Below are positions 36,535 through 46,341 of a stretch of 64,000 nt of DNA, in pieces (positions within the stretch are counted from its first letter, which is position 1; each line of letters begins with the position of its first letter). The stretch lies in NCBI RefSeq assembly GCF_001428045.1, contig NZ_LMSD01000042.1:1-64000 (forward strand), read 5' to 3'. Below the pieces are notes generated by a model, which was given only the letters and a program-made list of their open reading frames with translations, was not told the origin of the DNA and did not search any database. Both the position numbers and the translations under genes were made by a program. The stretch comes from Paenibacillus sp. Soil750 (GTDB taxonomy: Bacteria > Bacillota > Bacilli > Paenibacillales > NBRC-103111).

Positions 36535-38895
36535 TTATTCCGTGCGGTTTAGCTCGCGAAACTGACTTGGTGTAATGCCTTCGTACTTTTTAAATAGCCG
36601 GTTAAAATAACTGTGCTGATATCCGATGGCATCGGCGACTTCATTGATTTTCATATCCGTTTCAATGAGCAGCGACTTGGCGTTGCTAATTCGAATGTTC
36701 GTCAAGAAATCGATGAAATTAATGCCTGTAATCTGCTTGAACGCCCGGCTTAATGTATATGGACTGGTGCCAAATAAATCTGCGCACGATTCCAACGACA
36801 GTGGCGTCATGTACTGCTCGCGCAAATGAACGATGACCTGTTCAATGATTTGTTTGAAGTGATAATCCTGCCTAGAAATCATCTCCTGCACGAAAACACC
36901 GATCACTTTGTGCTGGAACCACTTGAGCATTTCTTCTGGCTCTTTAATCTGCGCCAACTGCTCGAACAAGTTCACGCTGCCGAACAACTGCACCGGATTC
37001 ATCCCGGACTGCAGGGATGCGTATCGGATGCTTCCTAGAAGCTGAAGCATGCCTTGCTGAAGCATGAATTCCGTAGAACCATTGGCAGCCAACTCCTTCA
37101 TGAACTGAGCGATGAGATCGATGGCACCCGACTCCTGGCCGTTGCGGATCGCATTAATAATTTCTTTATCCAAGGTGAAGGGATAGCCCGTTTCCTTATA
37201 AACGTTTAACTTGGAAAGCTGTTCCGTCTTAATAATCTGATTCTCATCGAGCAGATCCCGATAGACCAACGCTTGCTTCACTTCCTCGAACAAATGTGGA
37301 ATTTGTTTCACGTTGTGTACCCATTTACTGACCGATATCGTAACCTGCATTTTTAGAATCCGGTTAATGGCCCGAATGATCTCTTGGCACACCTGCTCCA
37401 AATCGTCCTCAAGCCATGTCGACGGATGAGATAACGGAAAGGAGAGCAGGACGCCAATTGAAAAATTGTGGAAATTAATAATCTCTGCCTGCTCATATTG
37501 GCTCCTAATCAACTCATCGATAATGTTGGACGCGGCGAAAGTTACAAGGCTCTCATCCCCTTGAGAGAACCTTCCCTCTAGGTTTGCGAAACCCGTCAAT
37601 TGAAACACCAACGCAACAAATTGACGATCCTCCGTTTCCCAGCCATAGCGCTTCATCCGTTCCTTCATATCGCTCTCTTGCAGGGAAATCAAGTAACCCT
37701 GCGCCAGTTGCAGGAAGAAGCCTTCACGCAAAAGCGGCATTTGCTCCTCAAGCTTATGACGCATCGTTTCTGATTCCTTGGACATATGCTGCCAATGCTT
37801 CTCAATCATGGCGAATTCGTCTTTCACCTCATCGTTCTTTTCGCCAGACAGCAAAGTCATCAGACGCTGTACGGGATGATAGATCCGGCGGGATACGAAC
37901 CACGAAAGCAGCAGTGCAAAAAGCAACCCTGAAACGCTAATCACCAAGATCCATTTGGAAATAGCAATGACTGGCGCGGTAATGGACGATAGCGGCGCAG
38001 CAGAGATATAGACCCATTTTTGACCCAACCTATTAAAATGACCGTAAGAAACCGAGTACGAAATCTTGTTGTAGTCAAATAGAAACGATTCTGGTTTCGC
38101 ATCTTTTACGGCCGCTTCGCCAAGCTCCATTTGATGCTTCGCGTAAGCCTCTTTGAGCGCGAGATCCAATTCCGATCCTCCGGCTCCACTGCTTGATAAA
38201 TTCCATTCGTCTTTCTCGTTGAACAGCATCGTGACCCCCTCATCATAGGGAGTCAAGGTTTTCAGCACCTTCAACAGATTATCCTGATTCAAAGTGGCAA
38301 TAAGAGCACCGAAGGGTTCGGTGCTGTCGCCGGGGATTTTATTAATAATGGCAAGTCCCTGTTTACCTGTTCCTTGCGGCTTCCGTAACATCCAGAACAT
38401 CGACTTATCATGCTGGAGCAAGGACTCATAATTACCGATGTCGGACTGATTGCTGAGAAATGTGTAACGTTCTGTTGAGAACACAAGCGGACGCGGCTTA
38501 TCCAGAAACAACTCCACCTTTTGTAGAAAAGGATGCGCGCTCTCCAGCGACAAGAGGGTCCGGTACATATCCTGAACCGTATCGTAATTATAAGCAAAAT
38601 TAATCGTTTTCAACTTCTCGTCGAACTTGGAATCGAACGCCCAGTGCGATACGGTCATTTCCAGAAATGCAAGCTGATCGTCAATATTGGCTGCCCGGTT
38701 AGAAATTTGATTCTGGTGGAGCCCTTGCAGCTCTTTTTCCACGTTATTCGTTGCGATCCAATAAATGCTCAGACCGATAATTAACCCGGGAATACTTGCC
38801 ATAATAAGTATCATGACAAGGCTCTTACGGAAAAACCGCTTGTTATATTTATATTTCTGAATATAGCCGAGTACATTATTGAAGATTCCAGCCAA
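36535..38895 (-). CDS. Membrane AraC-family regulator with extracellular sensor (block B)
   Basis: This is a 786-residue YesN/AraC-type one-component sensor. A membrane segment lies near residues 25-47, a Cache-like extracellular domain between about 48 and 305, a second membrane segment near 310-330, and a linker follows. The two C-terminal helix-turn-helix units include MKINEVADAIGYQHSYFNRLF. TTG at 38895 is preferred because GGAAGG lies 8 bases upstream; GTG at 38904 has the ribosome site touching it. It is cotranscribed with the two permeases. It probably senses the imported sugar outside the cell and activates the three block B promoters that share an operator. Confidence 0.92.
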   Translation of the reverse strand: MAGIFNNVLGYIQKYKYNKRFFRKSLVMILIMASIPGLIIGLSIYWIATNNVEKELQGLHQNQISNRAANIDDQLAFLEMTVSHWAFDSKFDEKLKTINFAYNYDTVQDMYRTLLSLESAHPFLQKVELFLDKPRPLVFSTERYTFLSNQSDIGNYESLLQHDKSMFWMLRKPQGTGKQGLAIINKIPGDSTEPFGALIATLNQDNLLKVLKTLTPYDEGVTMLFNEKDEWNLSSSGAGGSELDLALKEAYAKHQMELGEAAVKDAKPESFLFDYNKISYSVSYGHFNRLGQKWVYISAAPLSSITAPVIAISKWILVISVSGLLFALLLSWFVSRRIYHPVQRLMTLLSGEKNDEVKDEFAMIEKHWQHMSKESETMRHKLEEQMPLLREGFFLQLAQGYLISLQESDMKERMKRYGWETEDRQFVALVFQLTGFANLEGRFSQGDESLVTFAASNIIDELIRSQYEQAEIINFHNFSIGVLLSFPLSHPSTWLEDDLEQVCQEIIRAINRILKMQVTISVSKWVHNVKQIPHLFEEVKQALVYRDLLDENQIIKTEQLSKLNVYKETGYPFTLDKEIINAIRNGQESGAIDLIAQFMKELAANGSTEFMLQQGMLQLLGSIRYASLQSGMNPVQLFGSVNLFEQLAQIKEPEEMLKWFQHKVIGVFVQEMISRQDYHFKQIIEQVIVHLREQYMTPLSLESCADLFGTSPYTLSRAFKQITGINFIDFLTNIRISNAKSLLIETDMKINEVADAIGYQHSYFNRLFKKYEGITPSQFRELNRTE

Positions 38896-38967
38896 GATGT
38901 TCACCTTCCAATCACTAATATTCTACACGCTTCGACATCTTGGACTGGAATCCCTCCCCTCAGACTG

Positions 38968-39834
38968 CTACCCCTTGACCGAGCCTACCATAGCTCCTTT
39001 GGCAAAATGCTTCTGCAAGAAAGGATAAACCAGCAAAATCGGAACCGTCGCGACGATCACTGCTGCCATTTTTAACGTTTCAGATGGAGGCGGAACACTA
39101 GAAACATCCATCCGAAGATCCGCATTATTGGCATTGAGCAAAATGTTTTGCAGCATAACCTGAAGCGGCCATTTGCTTGCATCGTTAATATAAATCAGTG
39201 CATTAAAGAACTGGTTCCAGTAAGCGACTGCGTAAAACAATCCGAATGCGGCCAACGAAGGAAGTGACAGCGGCAAAATGATCCGGAAAAACGTCGACAG
39301 ATCGTTGCATCCGTCCATCGAAGCGGACTCCTCCAGCTCAGCGGGGATGCTGTCAAAAAAGCCTTTCATCAAAATCACATTCCAGCCACTGGCAAGTGCC
39401 GGTAAAATCAACGACCATAAGCTGTCAATCAGGTGCAGCTCACGAACCAACATGTAGTTCGGGATCATACCGGGATTAAACAAAATGGTGATGAGAATCG
39501 CAAGCAGAGCGAATCGTCTTCCGCGAAGCCTTTTTCTAGACAAAGTATACGCCAATGAAGCGGTAACGACCAAGCTTAGTGCCGTTCCGACAAGGGTTAC
39601 GTAGACGCTCACACCGATCGATCTCGGGAAAGCGCCCGTCGCCATTAGAAATTTATACGATTCCAGCGACCACGTCTTCGGGAAGAGCACGAAGCTTTCT
39701 TTCAGATATTCCGTCGGGTCGGTAAAAGAAACGACAAACACATAATACAATGGAAAAAAAGTGATGATACCGACCAGCCCCAGCACAGCAATATTTGCTA
39801 TGTTAAACAACCGGTTGCTCAGCCCTACTTTCAT
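38968..39834 (-). CDS. Carbohydrate ABC transporter permease, LplC type (block B)
   Basis: This is a 288-residue six-segment membrane protein with the EAA-like loop EESASMDGCNDLSTFFRIILP and the tail GAMVGSVKG. ATG at 39834 follows AGGAGGG by 7 bases; the seven codons upstream overlap the ribosome site. It pairs with the LplB-type permease upstream and the binding protein at 34.8-36.4 kb. Confidence 0.93.
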   Translation of the reverse strand: MKVGLSNRLFNIANIAVLGLVGIITFFPLYYVFVVSFTDPTEYLKESFVLFPKTWSLESYKFLMATGAFPRSIGVSVYVTLVGTALSLVVTASLAYTLSRKRLRGRRFALLAILITILFNPGMIPNYMLVRELHLIDSLWSLILPALASGWNVILMKGFFDSIPAELEESASMDGCNDLSTFFRIILPLSLPSLAAFGLFYAVAYWNQFFNALIYINDASKWPLQVMLQNILLNANNADLRMDVSSVPPPSETLKMAAVIVATVPILLVYPFLQKHFAKGAMVGSVKG

Positions 39835-39890
39835 ATAATTCCCTCCTAAGGACATTGCTATAGCTACGTCTTATCGATAAGAAGTGACAT

Positions 39891-40859
39891 TTAATATACG
39901 CCTTCTTCGCCCATCTTTTTAGAAATCCAATTCGCAATTACAACCAATATCAAGCCGACTATCGATTTAAACAAACCAGCAGCGGTACTGTAGCTAAACT
40001 CGCCTTGCTGAATACCGACCCGGTATACATACGTATCGAACACTTCCGCCACTTGGGAGACAGCGCCATTGTACATCAGGAATACCTGTTCAAAGCCAAC
40101 ATCCAACATATGTCCAAGCCGCAATATAAGCAGCGTGATGATGACCGTGCGAATCGCCGGAAGCGTAATGTGCCACATTTGGCGAAACCGTCCTGCTCCA
40201 TCAATTTTAGCCGCTTCATAAACCCCAGGATCAATGCTGGCCATCGCCGCTAGGAACAGAATCGTCCCCCAACCACATTCTTTCCAGATGGATTGAACAG
40301 TAAGCATAGCCCAGAATGTATCGGGATTCGTTAAAAAGTCGATTCTAGCAAAGCCTAACCCTTCCAGCATTTTGTTGACCAAACCTTCTCCCTTGGCAAA
40401 CAACAGGAACGTTAAGCCAGAAATGATGACCCACGACAAGAAATGCGGCATATACACGATCGATTGAATCACCCGTTGATACAACACGCTTCGCAACTCA
40501 TTCAAGAGAAGCGAGAGTACGATCGGCAGCGGGAAAAAGAGCACGAGATTCATCAGATTAATCGCCATCGTATTGCGGAAGAGCAGCATAAAGTCCGGAT
40601 TGGTGAAAAACCGTTCGAAGTGCTCGAATCCCACCCATTCACTTCCGGTAATGCCGGCAAACGGAGAAAAGTTCTGAAATGAAATCACGACGCCCCACAT
40701 AGGCACAAATTTGAAAATCAGAAAAAACAACACGCCTGGCAACGCCAGTACATATAAATATTTGTCACGCCTTAAATCCCGTAAAAGACCTCCCTTGCGC
40801 ACAGTTCGGGATTTCGCAGAATTGCCGGATGCTGCAGATTCTGGTTGTACCATTGCCAT
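39891..40859 (-). CDS. Carbohydrate ABC transporter permease, LplB type (block B)
   Basis: This is a membrane protein of about 322 residues with the loop EAAKIDGAGRFRQMWHITLP. ATG at 40859 follows AAAGGGG; a second ATG two codons later is equally possible. It is the first gene of the permease-permease-regulator transcript, with a repeat-rich operator region upstream. No ATPase gene is present. Confidence 0.92.
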   Translation of the reverse strand: MAMVQPESAASGNSAKSRTVRKGGLLRDLRRDKYLYVLALPGVLFFLIFKFVPMWGVVISFQNFSPFAGITGSEWVGFEHFERFFTNPDFMLLFRNTMAINLMNLVLFFPLPIVLSLLLNELRSVLYQRVIQSIVYMPHFLSWVIISGLTFLLFAKGEGLVNKMLEGLGFARIDFLTNPDTFWAMLTVQSIWKECGWGTILFLAAMASIDPGVYEAAKIDGAGRFRQMWHITLPAIRTVIITLLILRLGHMLDVGFEQVFLMYNGAVSQVAEVFDTYVYRVGIQQGEFSYSTAAGLFKSIVGLILVVIANWISKKMGEEGVY

Positions 40860-40899
40860 CCTCTCATTCCCCTTTCCAGTTATGTTATCGAATGATATC

Positions 40900-41016
40900 A
40901 ACTTAGACTAGTTTCGTACCGTTTACAATCAGACAATATTGTTTGGGTACATGGCAATTTTGTCGCAAGTGGAACGGGGATTGCGACTATTTTGCCGATT
41001 GAGACAATATTGTGCA
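40900..41016 (-). promoter_or_regulatory. Promoter with four operator-like repeats (block B site 2)
   Basis: TTGTAA (40923-40928) and TAAGTT (40900-40905) form a -35/-10 pair with a 17-base spacer on the minus strand. Repeats of the ACWATNTTG type start at 40933 (five bases from the -35 box), 40954, 40986 and 41004. The first steps are 21 and 32 bases, near whole helical turns. Two of them form an inverted pair, GGCAANNNNGTCGCAA at 40953-40968 and its mirror at 40981-40996. The layout is typical of AraC-type activation. Confidence 0.62.
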
Positions 41017-41114
41017 GTGGCCTAAGAATGGCGTCACGACGGGAAAAATGGCGTGCTAAGATGGCCTCACTACTGGAGACTACCACTCTTCTACGATGGG
41101 CTCCCGTCCAAATG

Positions 41115-41161
41115 AAAAGGGGCAATCCCCCTCGTCATCGACGCTTGGGACAGCCCCTTCT
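41115..41161 (-). terminator. Terminator after the sulfatase (end of the GH106 transcript)
   Basis: AAGGGGC (41117-41123) pairs with GCCCCTT (41153-41159), with further GGGGG/TCCC pairing inside, and TTTT follows on the minus strand. The rest of 40860-41189 holds the promoter region of the permease operon and no gene. Confidence 0.65.
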
Positions 41162-41189
41162 TTCATGTAAGACGTTCAAGAAAACTCGA

Positions 41190-42722
41190 TTACGCCAACG
41201 CCGCAAGCCCGTGCCTGTCATAAAAGACCGGGCCGCGCGACCAAACGCAGGCCAAATGCATAAGCAGCTCACCGGTCATCCGTTCACGGATCCCCGCATA
41301 CTTCTCATCGCCATACACATTGTGCCATTCATTCGGATCCGCTGCTAGATCGTACAACTCCCCTTGATACTCGCCGATTCGGCCAATCGCCTCTCCAAGT
41401 GTGCCTGGCATATACACGATCAGCTTGTAGTCCTGCTTTCTCCACATCAAGGCAGGAGCCGAATGATGTGGTTCCGCTCCTTTGCCATGAAATTCGCAGA
41501 AAGTCCCCATTCGCTTGGTCTCGCCCAGTAAATCGAGTCCGGGCAACTGCGGATTGCGCAGCAAGCCCGCTACCTTCGACAAGGTCGGCACGAGATCCAC
41601 CAGCTCAGCCGGACGATCGTCCACCGTCCCATGGGCCACTTGCGGCAAATAACTGCCGGCCAAGACCATCGGCACACGGACGCTGCTCTCGTACAAACAG
41701 TATTTGCTGAAGCGGTGCTGCCGTTCGCCCATCATCTCGCCATGGTCGGAGACGAAGACGATCAAGGCATTGTTCAGCCGCCCTTGCCGCTCCAGCTTCT
41801 CCAGAGCCTTGCCTAAGTAATCGTCAAGCCATGAGCAATTCGCCCAATAGCGAAGCGTCGTCCGCTTACGTTCCTCCGGTGTCATCGCTTCCCAGACATG
41901 ACGCTTCTCCCAATAGTTGATCTGGCTGCTCTCATTGACAACGTCCGTCGCAGCCAGATGCGTATCCTGCTCAAGCTCCCATGGCGGCTGCGGAATATCG
42001 GGGATCTCGTTAATATCATAGAGATCCTCGAATTCCTTCGGCACATTGAAGCCGGCATGCGGCTTTAAAAAGGAAAGATAGAGAAACAGCGGGCGCGACT
42101 CATCCAGCCCCTCGTCGATGAAATTCATACATTGCTCCGCCACCCAGCCGTCACGGTGCCAAGACGTCGGCACTTGACTCGTGCAGCCGATGTAGCCTTT
42201 CGAATTTTCTTCGCCGCCGCCGTAGTCTTTCGTTTCTTCATAATAAGCAGCGAGCCCCTCCGGCTCGGCATCCCCCATCATGACGGCGCCGTCTTCGTAA
42301 TGTCCACTGCCACGGGACAGACCGACGGCCCTCACCTCGAAGCCTCTCGTGGACGGAACCGCGGTTTTCACGCCGTGATTCCAGTGCGTTTTCCCGAACC
42401 CTGCGGTCTGATACCCCGCTTGCCGCATCAATTCCGGGAGCGGATCGCTTGGCAGCTTATCCTCATCATACAAACCGCCGTGATTGGTTCGTACCCCGAG
42501 CTGCGATGGATAGTAACCAAACATCATCGAAGTGCGACTCGGCACACACATCGGAGCTTGGCATACCGCCTCGCTGTAAGTGATGCCCTGCGCAGTCAGC
42601 TTGTCGATGTTCGGTGTATGGATATGTGGGTTGTATGTACCGATACAATCCCAGCGCTGCTGATCCGTCATGAAAAAAATAATGTTAGGTTTAGGCAATC
42701 CATGTTCCGTGTTGTGTGGCAT
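41190..42722 (-). CDS. Type I sulfatase (CxPSR motif), cytoplasmic
   Basis: This is a 510-residue alkaline-phosphatase-superfamily sulfatase. The metal ligand block MTDQQ lies near residue 19. The maturation motif is CVPSR, with Cys59 expected to become formylglycine. A second metal site is VSDHGEMMG near residue 325. There is no signal peptide, so it should desulfate imported oligosaccharides in the cytoplasm. No formylglycine-forming or anSME maturase gene is in the window. It starts 7 bases after the GH106-like gene and shares its transcript. Confidence 0.92.
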   Translation of the reverse strand: MPHNTEHGLPKPNIIFFMTDQQRWDCIGTYNPHIHTPNIDKLTAQGITYSEAVCQAPMCVPSRTSMMFGYYPSQLGVRTNHGGLYDEDKLPSDPLPELMRQAGYQTAGFGKTHWNHGVKTAVPSTRGFEVRAVGLSRGSGHYEDGAVMMGDAEPEGLAAYYEETKDYGGGEENSKGYIGCTSQVPTSWHRDGWVAEQCMNFIDEGLDESRPLFLYLSFLKPHAGFNVPKEFEDLYDINEIPDIPQPPWELEQDTHLAATDVVNESSQINYWEKRHVWEAMTPEERKRTTLRYWANCSWLDDYLGKALEKLERQGRLNNALIVFVSDHGEMMGERQHRFSKYCLYESSVRVPMVLAGSYLPQVAHGTVDDRPAELVDLVPTLSKVAGLLRNPQLPGLDLLGETKRMGTFCEFHGKGAEPHHSAPALMWRKQDYKLIVYMPGTLGEAIGRIGEYQGELYDLAADPNEWHNVYGDEKYAGIRERMTGELLMHLACVWSRGPVFYDRHGLAALA

Positions 42723-42729
42723 AGAAGTC

Positions 42730-45700
42730 TCAATCCCCTTCCCGGTTCTGGTAGGATTGCACGCGCTCAGCAGCGTACACCGGCTTCAATTCGTGCTTTG
42801 CATAATCGAAATACTTCCCTTCCAGCAATCCGATTAAGGTATTGGTCACGCGCACTTCTATACAATTCATACCTTCCCTCAACATGGATGTCTGGCCACG
42901 GAAGTGGTAGGGCATCCATGTGCGCGCACCAAGGGAAACACCGTTCACCAGTACTTCCGCCACGTCGTGGAATTCACTGTCCAGTCCCTCGAACGTAACC
43001 TCGAAGCTATCCTCCACAGGCAATCGGTCAAGCTCGAGCTCACGGCTGAATGTCATCGTTCCGGCAAAATACGGATAACCCGCGTATGGACTCGCAGCGA
43101 GCGGCTGCGCCTGAACAACCGGACGATTCAAAATAGGACGCTGCTCCACATCAAAACCGGTTTGGAAACTCCCTGTTACATACAGCGCATCGATCAGTCC
43201 GTTCCAATCCTGTTCAATCGTAACTTCTACCTCAATTTCATTGACTCCAGGCTTCAAATAAGCGGTAATCTCGCAGCCCACATTCATAAAGTCATACACA
43301 TTGTGTCGTGTAAAATCCGACTTTAGGAGACGATGGCCGTTTATCACTACCGCCCCCTCACCGGAGATCGCACCTTGATCCATCACGAGATGAACCCGGT
43401 CGAGATGCTTCTCCATAACAAAGGTTGTCGTATAGTTCGCCTGCAGTGGATACGCTAGCTGGATGCGCATCGGCGTCCCAAACAACTGGCTCATGTGTAC
43501 GGGCAGCTTCGTCGATGCAGCAAGATCGGCACACTGATCAATGAACGTCTTCACTTGTACCTGTGGAGCTGCGTCCTGTGCACCTTCTGCCGAACTGTTC
43601 ACACCTTGCACGGATAGGTGGAACGTATCCAAGCGTACCGCATTATCTTCATCGGTCTGCATCGTCCATAAGGTTGAGTCGGACGCGTCGATTTTCAACG
43701 TCCATGGTTTGTTCTGCACGACTAAAGCCGCGTCAGTATGGCTACGTGTGATGCGGAACAGTCTGGATTCGAACGCGCCGAGCAGAACCGGCAATGACCA
43801 GCCATTGACAAAGATCTCAGTCTCAACAGATGTCTCATCGCCGCGATCCAAGGACAGCTCAGTAAACAGAGCGGCATTCACATCATTTTCATCCCAAAGA
43901 GCGGTTGATATTTGTAATGACAAATCACGTTCCGCCTCTTCCTGATTGCTTACGAAAACAAGGAAGCTGTCCATGTCAATCCGGCGAGTCTGCATAAGAA
44001 TACTGCGCCCGCCGTAAGCCGTGTTCAGTTTCACAGACAGCGGCTGTAGCTCCTCGAGGAGCGATGTCATGCTGCCCAGCGTTGTCGCTTCGTCAGCTGA
44101 CGCCGCGAACGGCAAGTGATATGCACTCTTTGTGCCTTTGGACCACGACAAGACCGCTTCGGCGTCTTCGTCCCAGAAATGCTCGGCGACAGGCTGCGGC
44201 AAACCAAAGGTACTCGCTGAAGTAGCCTCGTCCCAACCGTTCTCTTCAATCGCCTGGTACGGCAATTGCCCCAAGCTGATCACCGTTCCGCCTTGCGCCA
44301 AGAACGCATCCAGCTTCGCCCACGCGCCGCTCTCCAAATTCGTCATCGGCGGCATGATCACGATTGAATAGCTGGCATTGCCAAGCAGAATCTGACCGTT
44401 CTCTACCACAGCTTCCGCGAGCAGTTCCGTATCCAGATGGTCGTAATCCCTGCCACTGTAGGTCAGCTCGTTGCAAATGCGTGTCCACCACGCTTTCAAG
44501 TCACCAAGCTTACGCTTCTCATCGGCATTGTTGCCACCATAATCAAAATGGTGGAAGGGATTGCCCATGTGAGCCCACAGCGAGGTTGTCGGTTGAAGCA
44601 CCGCTGTTCGAATATCTGCTTCACCGCAACTCATGACGTAGCTGATCCGTCCGACATAATCGCCGAGTTGTCTGAAATACGGCCAATATGGATTTTGCAG
44701 GAACTGCGACGGCGGCGCGTCATGCTTCATCAACGCATCGAGCGTATAGAAAAAAGCATGGAAGTTAAAGAAATTCGTGCCTTGAGCAGCCATACGGTCG
44801 ATCATCCACTTGGCATCCTGAATCGTCATCGACCATCCCACACTATGGAAGCACTCAATCAAGTTGCGCTCACGGCCGAATTGGCGGGCAATGGAGCTAA
44901 CCATTTTGGCACTCGACCGAAAGCTTTCCGCCTGATTATTCAAAATCCAATCCAGTGAACGTCCGAGCTTCTCATGAGCGGTATCGCCTCCCGGCACATG
45001 GCTGTACCGTTGTGTCGTATGCCGTACAGAAGGCACCTCGGTCACGTACTGCAAACCATACCGTTCGCACCAATCGTGCACCTGCTCATGGTAAGCACTA
45101 AGAAGCAGTTCATGAATAACTTGATAGTAATCATAACGAATACGAGCCGACTGCTCCCCTTCTTCATACAGCAGCGCATGAAGGTGCTCACGCAAATCAT
45201 ATCCGTTGCGTTTCAGGAAAAATTGCGGCAGCCGCGGAGACCATGGCAGCTTGCCTAACAGCCCGATCTCGTCGGTAAACATGCCTTTAATCGTACCGCC
45301 GAAGTATTCGCCCAGGTGCTGCGCATACTTGTCGTGGGTCAACCGAATAAACGTCGCCATTGCTTCATGATTGCAGGGATCGACGAACGTTCCGTAGTAT
45401 TTGAAATCTTCGATTTCCTTCTCCTGCATAATCAGCACTTCCCAATCGCCTGCGGGTGCCGTCCATTCCATTTTCTGAACGGTACGGTACGTAAAGAACC
45501 GTTTTTGATTGTAAGCCGTCAAGCCCGCTTTCTGAAAAATCGGCTCCGCCTGGAAGTTCCCGATCGACGAACGGACGTCTATCGCCTCATTCCACAGCTT
45601 AACTCCCTCCGGACTGAGAGGAATCGCTTTGGCATATAAAATGCGCGCCCACGGCAGCTCCATGGACAAGTGCTCTCCACCTTGCACACGCTCTGCTCGA

Positions 45701-46041
45701 TGCTCGAGTGTATAGTGTTTGGCCTCCGGGTGCTCCAGCGTCACCTCGCCGCCCGCGATCCCGCTCGGATATGGGTACTCATCATAGAGCCACACCTGCA
45801 AGTTGCGGCGTTCTGCCGCTTCAACCGCTACGCGTACTTTTTGAAACCAGGCATCGGATAAGTAAGGTACCTCAAGCCCTTGTCTCGCACAGACGAAGAA
45901 TCCCCCCAACCCCTTGTCCGCCATCTCATCGATCTGGTAACGAATCTGTTCATCATTCATATCTCCATTCCAAAACCAAAAAGGATGGATCCGGTAAGTC
46001 GCTTCCGGCTGCGCAAAAGATTGCATCGTAAACTGGGCCAT
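42730..46041 (-). CDS. GH106-like glycoside hydrolase (alpha-L-rhamnosidase family)
   Basis: This is an 1103-residue protein without a signal peptide. The N-terminal block IHPFWFWNGDMNDEQI, then MADKGLGGFFV and LYDEYPYPSG, are typical of GH106-like proteins. C-terminal beta-sandwich modules (about 850-1090) resemble galactose-binding domains. GH106 enzymes studied so far release L-rhamnose, but distant members may act on other sugars, so the substrate is open. GAGGAG lies about 10 bases before the ATG. It heads a two-gene transcript with a sulfatase, driven by a promoter with the block B operator. Confidence 0.85.
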   Translation of the reverse strand: MAQFTMQSFAQPEATYRIHPFWFWNGDMNDEQIRYQIDEMADKGLGGFFVCARQGLEVPYLSDAWFQKVRVAVEAAERRNLQVWLYDEYPYPSGIAGGEVTLEHPEAKHYTLEHRAERVQGGEHLSMELPWARILYAKAIPLSPEGVKLWNEAIDVRSSIGNFQAEPIFQKAGLTAYNQKRFFTYRTVQKMEWTAPAGDWEVLIMQEKEIEDFKYYGTFVDPCNHEAMATFIRLTHDKYAQHLGEYFGGTIKGMFTDEIGLLGKLPWSPRLPQFFLKRNGYDLREHLHALLYEEGEQSARIRYDYYQVIHELLLSAYHEQVHDWCERYGLQYVTEVPSVRHTTQRYSHVPGGDTAHEKLGRSLDWILNNQAESFRSSAKMVSSIARQFGRERNLIECFHSVGWSMTIQDAKWMIDRMAAQGTNFFNFHAFFYTLDALMKHDAPPSQFLQNPYWPYFRQLGDYVGRISYVMSCGEADIRTAVLQPTTSLWAHMGNPFHHFDYGGNNADEKRKLGDLKAWWTRICNELTYSGRDYDHLDTELLAEAVVENGQILLGNASYSIVIMPPMTNLESGAWAKLDAFLAQGGTVISLGQLPYQAIEENGWDEATSASTFGLPQPVAEHFWDEDAEAVLSWSKGTKSAYHLPFAASADEATTLGSMTSLLEELQPLSVKLNTAYGGRSILMQTRRIDMDSFLVFVSNQEEAERDLSLQISTALWDENDVNAALFTELSLDRGDETSVETEIFVNGWSLPVLLGAFESRLFRITRSHTDAALVVQNKPWTLKIDASDSTLWTMQTDEDNAVRLDTFHLSVQGVNSSAEGAQDAAPQVQVKTFIDQCADLAASTKLPVHMSQLFGTPMRIQLAYPLQANYTTTFVMEKHLDRVHLVMDQGAISGEGAVVINGHRLLKSDFTRHNVYDFMNVGCEITAYLKPGVNEIEVEVTIEQDWNGLIDALYVTGSFQTGFDVEQRPILNRPVVQAQPLAASPYAGYPYFAGTMTFSRELELDRLPVEDSFEVTFEGLDSEFHDVAEVLVNGVSLGARTWMPYHFRGQTSMLREGMNCIEVRVTNTLIGLLEGKYFDYAKHELKPVYAAERVQSYQNREGD

Positions 46042-46090
46042 GTAAGCACATCTCCTCGATAAGTGAATAACTGCTTCCTTCTATATAAGC

Positions 46091-46183
46091 ACTATATAGG
46101 AAGTCACTTTGCCCTAACAATCGCACTATTTTGACAGCATGCTCTTTCGCCTGCAACTATCTTGTCGGGTTTGCACATCCTTG
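46091..46183 (-). promoter_or_regulatory. Promoter and operator repeats of the GH106-sulfatase transcript (block B site 1)
   Basis: TTGTTA (46115-46120) with TATAGT (46091-46096, spacer 18) or TATATA (46093-46098, spacer 16) reads on the minus strand. ACTATTTTGACAG starts at 46125, again five bases from the -35 box. A second copy, ACTATCTTGTCGG, starts at 46156, 31 bases further. A weaker third, ACATCCTTG, starts at 46175. No gene is seen in 46042-46341. Confidence 0.6.
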
Positions 46184-46267
46184 CGAAATCAAGCCAAATC
46201 ACGGTCGGCTGACGATAAAATGCTTGAAAATCCACCTGTATACAGAAATATTTCATATGCTTATGTA

Positions 46268-46297
46268 AGAAAACGGCAGCCATGCCGGCTGCCGTTT
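46268..46297 (-). terminator. Rho-independent terminator of the block A transport operon
   Basis: AAACGGCAGCC pairs perfectly with GGCTGCCGTTT over a five-base loop, followed on the minus strand by TTTTCTT. It lies 44 bases past the GH43-like stop and separates block A from block B transcription. It shares the AAACGGCAG/CTGCCGTTT base with the terminator at 60951-60993. Confidence 0.87.
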
Positions 46298-46341
46298 CAA
46301 CAATCTTATGTGGTTGGTCTGTATAATTTTATGCCCTAACC

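Noticed and set aside
42132-42998. Plus-strand open frame of 288 codons
   Set aside because: It is antisense across the sulfatase and GH106-like genes, with low-complexity Arg/His-rich content typical of shadow frames.
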